Assembly (NCBI GenBank): GCA_900539345.1 | Contig: UQBS01000082.1 | Coordinates: 1 to 9,491 of the forward strand | Length of the DNA: 9,491 nucleotides | Source: an uncultured Coriobacteriaceae bacterium | GTDB lineage: Bacteria; Actinomycetota; Coriobacteriia; Coriobacteriales; UMGS124 | Reading direction: 5' to 3' | In this document: positions 6,523 to 9,491 of the stretch, in pieces | Layout of the letters: every line of letters starts with the position of its first letter | Numbering within the stretch: position 1 is the stretch's first letter | Program-made: the position numbers and the translations under genes | The notes under the pieces: generated by a model | The model's input: only the letters and a program-made list of their open reading frames with translations | Told to the model about the DNA's origin: nothing | Database searches by the model: none

Positions 6523-6573
6523 AAACAGAAACACCCCCAGGAAGACCCGATTCCGGGCGTCTTCCTGGGGGTG
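6523..6573 (-). terminator. Intrinsic terminator downstream of the APC permease remnant
   Basis: On the minus strand, a perfect 15-base stem (CACCCCCAGGAAGAC with its complement) closes a 12-base region that can pair further at CCG/CGG. It is followed by TTTCTGTTT. It begins 55 bases after the permease stop codon. It was probably the original terminator of the intact permease gene. Confidence 0.85.
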
Positions 6574-6627
6574 AGTGTTCTTGTACGGCCTATCTGGCCA
6601 GGCATATGCAACGAGCAAGCAGAGGTC

Positions 6628-7644
6628 TTAGACCTCCATCGTCACGTCTTTCTTGAGGACCTTGGTGAGAACCAGATAGTACACGCCGCCGCACACAAGC
6701 CAGATAAGACCCATGGTCTTGGACAGGCTATCGAGGTTGAACCACACGTAGGCGATAATCAGGAAGCCAATGATCGACAGAATCAGGTGCCTGCCCACGT
6801 TGCCGGTCCTCTTCTTGTAGAAGAAGTGCCAGATGATGGTGAGGTTCAGCATCATGAAGGCAGTCAGCGCACCGAAGTTGACCAGGCGGCTAATGGCGTC
6901 GACGCCGAGTTGCTCAAAAATGGCCACAAGGATGATGGAAAGGATGCCTACGAACAAGGCTGCCACATAGGGAGTCTTATACGTGGGGTGAACCTTTGCC
7001 AGAACCTTGGGCATCATGCCGTCACGAGACATGGCGAACAGGATGCGGCTGATGGCGGTCTGAGCAGCCAGAGAGTCGAAGATGCCCCACGCAATGGCGG
7101 TTGCCAGGGCGCACAGACCGTACAGGAACTTGCCGCCGGCGATGGAGGCAACCAGGTAGAAGCCGTTATCGAGATCGTCGGCAAAGACGGAGCCGTCCGG
7201 GCACAGGCACCCGGCGATGTAGGTCTGGGCCATGAAAAGCACGCCCACCAGCATGAGGGAACCGATCATGGCGCGGCCGGGACCCTTCTTGGCATCCTTT
7301 GCCTCCTCGGAAAGGGTCGAAATGGCGTCAAAGCCCATAAACGACAGGCAGCCCAGAGACACGGCGCCCATGACGAGGGGCATGCTGAAGGTCTCCTCGT
7401 TATAGAAGGGCTTCAGGGTAAAACCGTTGCTCATGGGATCAGTAGCCAGCCACCAGATGCCCATAACGAGGAAGATGCCGAGAACCAGCAGCTCGCCCAC
7501 AAGGGCGATACGGTTCAGCATGGCAGTAAGCTCGATGCCGCGGATGTTGACGAAGGTGTTGATGACCACGAACAGAAGGCCCCATGCAATGGTGGGAACC
7601 TCGGGCACCAGGCGTTTCATCCAGCTAGATGTACCTGTAGACAA
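6628..7644 (-). pseudogene. APC-family amino acid permease lacking its N-terminal third
   Basis: The 338 visible residues match the C-terminal two thirds of an amino acid-polyamine-organocation permease. About nine membrane segments remain (TM4-TM12 by comparison with the usual twelve): IAWGLLFVVINTFVNIRG, LVGELLVLGIFLVMGIWWL, the segment containing LGCLSFMGFDAISTLSEEAK (a typical APC signature), MSRDGMMPKVLAKVHPTYKTPY between later helices, and a final GLIWLVCGGVYYLVLTKVL. About 110-130 residues with TM1-TM3 are missing, including the glycine-rich unwound part of TM1 that binds substrate. The frame begins at a TTG inside the T-run of the upstream gene's terminator. Neither it nor ATG 7620 has a good ribosome binding site, and no promoter is evident. 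It is most likely a deletion remnant of a once full-length gene. The rest of the frame is intact, so the loss looks recent, or the fragment may still be translated. Confidence 0.75.
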
Positions 7645-7675
7645 AAAACTGGCCCCGGAAATACTCCGAGGCCAG
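7643..7675 (-). terminator. Intrinsic terminator of the flavoprotein gene
   Basis: On the minus strand, ACTGGCCTCGG and CCGGGGCCAGT pair around a short ATTT-containing loop, with one mismatch, and run straight into TTTTTTG. It lies 66 bases after the flavoprotein's TAA. The homologous part of the permease remnant begins immediately at its end, so this is also the probable rearrangement point. Confidence 0.88.
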
Positions 7676-7687
7676 TCTGCTGAATTG

Positions 7688-7700
7688 TTACATCATGTAA
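7688..7700. promoter_or_regulatory. 13-base perfect palindrome between flavoprotein stop and terminator
   Basis: TTACATCATGTAA is a perfect dyad about one central base. Its place, downstream of a stop codon and upstream of a terminator, is odd for an operator. It might be left over from the control region of a gene lost here, or be chance. Confidence 0.3.
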
Positions 7701-7740
7701 TCGCGAGCCATCCGACCGACCCGCGCCTTGCCTGTCGGCC

Positions 7741-9491
7741 TTACGCGTCGAACTTGCCGTCGGCCAGGTCGTGGCCGAGCAGGTAACCGTAGGTGATGCA
7801 GTTGATGCCGTAGCAGTTGCCCGGGATGGCGAAGTTGTAGTTGTTAGCGTACATGTTGCCCGTCATGTGGCCCACGTTGAAGAGACCGGGCAGCGGCGCG
7901 TCGTTCTCGTCGCACACCTGCATGTCGGAGTTGGTGTTGAGGCCACCCATGACGGTCATCATCATGGCGTAGTTGCGGGCGGCATAGAAGGGGCCCTCGG
8001 GCTCAATCGGGATGAGGAACTGGGCAGCCTTGTGGAAGTCCTCGTCGACGCCCTTGTCGCACAGCTCGTTGTAGCGATCGACAACGGCCTGCAGCTTCTC
8101 GGCATCAAGACCCAGCTGCTCGGCGAGCTCAGGCAGCGTGTCAGCCTTGAAATAGCTGCCCGACTCGATACCGGCCTCCCAGGTTGCAATCATCTCGTCG
8201 GCCGTGGAGGCAGGGGTCTCATAGCGCTTGCCGAAGGTGCGCCACTCATATCCGGCGTCAATGATGGCCTGGGCGAAGTTAGCCGTCCAGATGCCGAAGG
8301 CGACATGGCCGGGCTGCGTGATGAGGTGGTTGGCCGCGTAAGGAGCGGAGATGTCCTCGCGCTGGTAACGCTCGGTGTTCATGTTGACATTGAGGCCCTG
8401 GTGGAAGCCGAGGGGCTCGAAGGAGCCGCCCCAGGCGCCCTGCATCATCGGGGCGACGGAGGTGTGCTGCCAAGCGGCGCCCACCCACAGGCCCATCTTC
8501 TGGCCGTCGCCGGGATACAGACCCGTAAGGGCGAAGCCGCGGTTGTAGTCGGTCTCGGCGTCCTCGAGGCCCACGATCGGCAGAATCTGGGGGCAATACT
8601 TGGCAATCATTTCCTTGTTGGCAGAGAAATCGCCGGTGGCAAGGACGATGCCCTTGTGGCCCACGAACTTCACGTAGCTGCCGTCAGCCTTCTGGGCCAC
8701 GACGGCGGTCACGCGGCCGGTCTCCTCATCACGAACGAGCTGCTTGGCCACAGTGTCATAAATGATGGTCGCGCCCTGCTCGAGGGCGTAGGCCTCCATA
8801 GCCTCGACGGCATTCTGCTGGCCGGTGGAAGCGCTGGCAGCGTCGTCGCCCTTGGCGCCGAAGCCGATAGCGTAGTCGGGACCGTTGTCCAGACGGTTGT
8901 CGGACTCCAGGAACACCTCGACGTCCTTGCCGCGGACGATGTCGATGCACCAGTTCATGGCCTCTTCGGAGTTGTTGTAGCCGCGCATCCACATCTTCTG
9001 GTCGATGGTGAAGCTGGCAGCGCGCTCCTCATGGTAGAAGAAGTCAACCGGGTCGAGACGGTCGATGCCGTACTCCTCAATGACCTTGTTGTAGGCGGAG
9101 AAGTTGGAACCGCCGCGGGAAATGGGCTGGCTGGAGGCGGAGAACAGCGTGACGCTTGCGCCCTTCTCGGCGGCAGCGGCGGCGGTGCAGATGCCGGCCA
9201 TGCCAGCGCCCACGACGATGATGTCGTCCTCAACGACCTCGGCGATGTCCTCGTCGGCGATGGGGTCGGGGGCAATCTCGAAGCTCCACTTGGGCAGGCC
9301 GTTCTTCAGGCTCACGACGTAGGAGTCATCCACGCCAACGCCCTCCTGGGCACCCGAGGTCGCCTTCTCCTCGGCCTCGTTCATGGCATCGGAAGTGTCG
9401 GCGGAGGTGGAGGTGGCGGCCAGGGCGGTGCCAGCACCCATTGCGGCGACGGCAGCAGCGCCGGAAGCGGCCAAGAAGTTGCGACGAGACA
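7741..9491 (-). CDS. Tat-exported FAD-dependent reductase, fumarate reductase/FAD_binding_2 family (start just off-window)
   Basis: The frame is open to the right edge and enters with SRRNFLAAS, the twin-arginine motif of a Tat signal, so only a few N-terminal codons are missing. An in-frame TTG at 9474 lies inside this motif and is not the start. Counting from that codon, an acidic linker precedes the FAD-binding site DDIIVVGAGMAGI (GxGxxG at 89-94), and SRGGSNFSAYN (119-129) follows. LATGDFSANKEMI marks the return to the FAD domain, and NVNMNTERYQRED matches the conserved G-x-R-F-x-x-E region. The C-terminal motif reads NNYNFAIPGNCYG (544-556) where dicarboxylate fumarate reductases have an N-R-L-G-G-N type sequence with substrate-binding Arg. 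The product is probably an extracytoplasmic reductase passing electrons via FAD to an organic acceptor, with electrons from a partner cytochrome encoded elsewhere or off-window. No heme-binding CXXCH or FMN domain is present. The substrate is unknown and is probably not fumarate. Confidence 0.93.
   Translation of the reverse strand, partial: SRRNFLAASGAAAVAAMGAGTALAATSTSADTSDAMNEAEEKATSGAQEGVGVDDSYVVSLKNGLPKWSFEIAPDPIADEDIAEVVEDDIIVVGAGMAGICTAAAAAEKGASVTLFSASSQPISRGGSNFSAYNKVIEEYGIDRLDPVDFFYHEERAASFTIDQKMWMRGYNNSEEAMNWCIDIVRGKDVEVFLESDNRLDNGPDYAIGFGAKGDDAASASTGQQNAVEAMEAYALEQGATIIYDTVAKQLVRDEETGRVTAVVAQKADGSYVKFVGHKGIVLATGDFSANKEMIAKYCPQILPIVGLEDAETDYNRGFALTGLYPGDGQKMGLWVGAAWQHTSVAPMMQGAWGGSFEPLGFHQGLNVNMNTERYQREDISAPYAANHLITQPGHVAFGIWTANFAQAIIDAGYEWRTFGKRYETPASTADEMIATWEAGIESGSYFKADTLPELAEQLGLDAEKLQAVVDRYNELCDKGVDEDFHKAAQFLIPIEPEGPFYAARNYAMMMTVMGGLNTNSDMQVCDENDAPLPGLFNVGHMTGNMYANNYNFAIPGNCYGINCITYGYLLGHDLADGKFDA

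Noticed and set aside
6247..7683. A 478-codon open frame on the plus strand
   Set aside because: It lies opposite the permease remnant and crosses two strong terminator hairpins; the translated sequence has no recognisable domain.

Overview
The window most resembles a gut-type member of the Eggerthellaceae (class Coriobacteriia, Actinomycetota). The signs are GC-rich coding DNA, two Tat-exported respiratory oxidoreductases (one molybdopterin enzyme, one FAD flavoprotein), a regulator with about twelve membrane segments fused to a LuxR-type DNA-binding domain, and a Coriobacteriia-style DUF559 protein. This placement rests on gene content and recognised protein patterns, not on a search.

Almost everything is on the minus strand, so the layout is described right to left. 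At 9491..7741 is a flavoprotein of the fumarate reductase/FAD_binding_2 family. Its first few codons lie outside the window. It ends in a strong intrinsic terminator at 7675..7643. Directly against that terminator begins an amino acid-polyamine-organocation (APC) permease lacking its N-terminal third (7644..6628), read here as a 5'-truncated pseudogene. It is followed by a terminator (6573..6523) and a second long hairpin (6495..6450).

The only plus-strand gene is a DUF559 (Vsr-like nuclease fold) protein at 5162..6229. Upstream of it lies an unusual 380-base non-coding stretch. It holds a promoter-like direct repeat in two copies (4789..4891) and a 216-base element with 47-base imperfect inverted ends (4896..5111).

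Further left on the minus strand are the membrane-LuxR regulator (4402..2732) with its own terminator (2667..2634), then a 202-residue Eggerthellaceae-type protein with two possible winged-helix domains (2236..1628). Last is the N-terminal 461 residues of a Tat-exported molybdopterin oxidoreductase (1384..1), which runs off the left edge. A 13-base perfect inverted repeat, about 50 bases overall, lies at the probable start of the 202-residue gene's transcript, and a 41-base hairpin lies after that gene.

As a whole the window looks like an accessory anaerobic-respiration locus. The LuxR protein and the two-domain small protein are candidates to control the molybdenum enzyme, and the flavoprotein would be a second, separately terminated reductase. 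The functional links are inferred from order and orientation. The most unusual parts are the palindromic element at 4896..5111, the operator-like dyad at 2404..2454, the decapitated permease, and the flavoprotein's non-canonical substrate-site motif.
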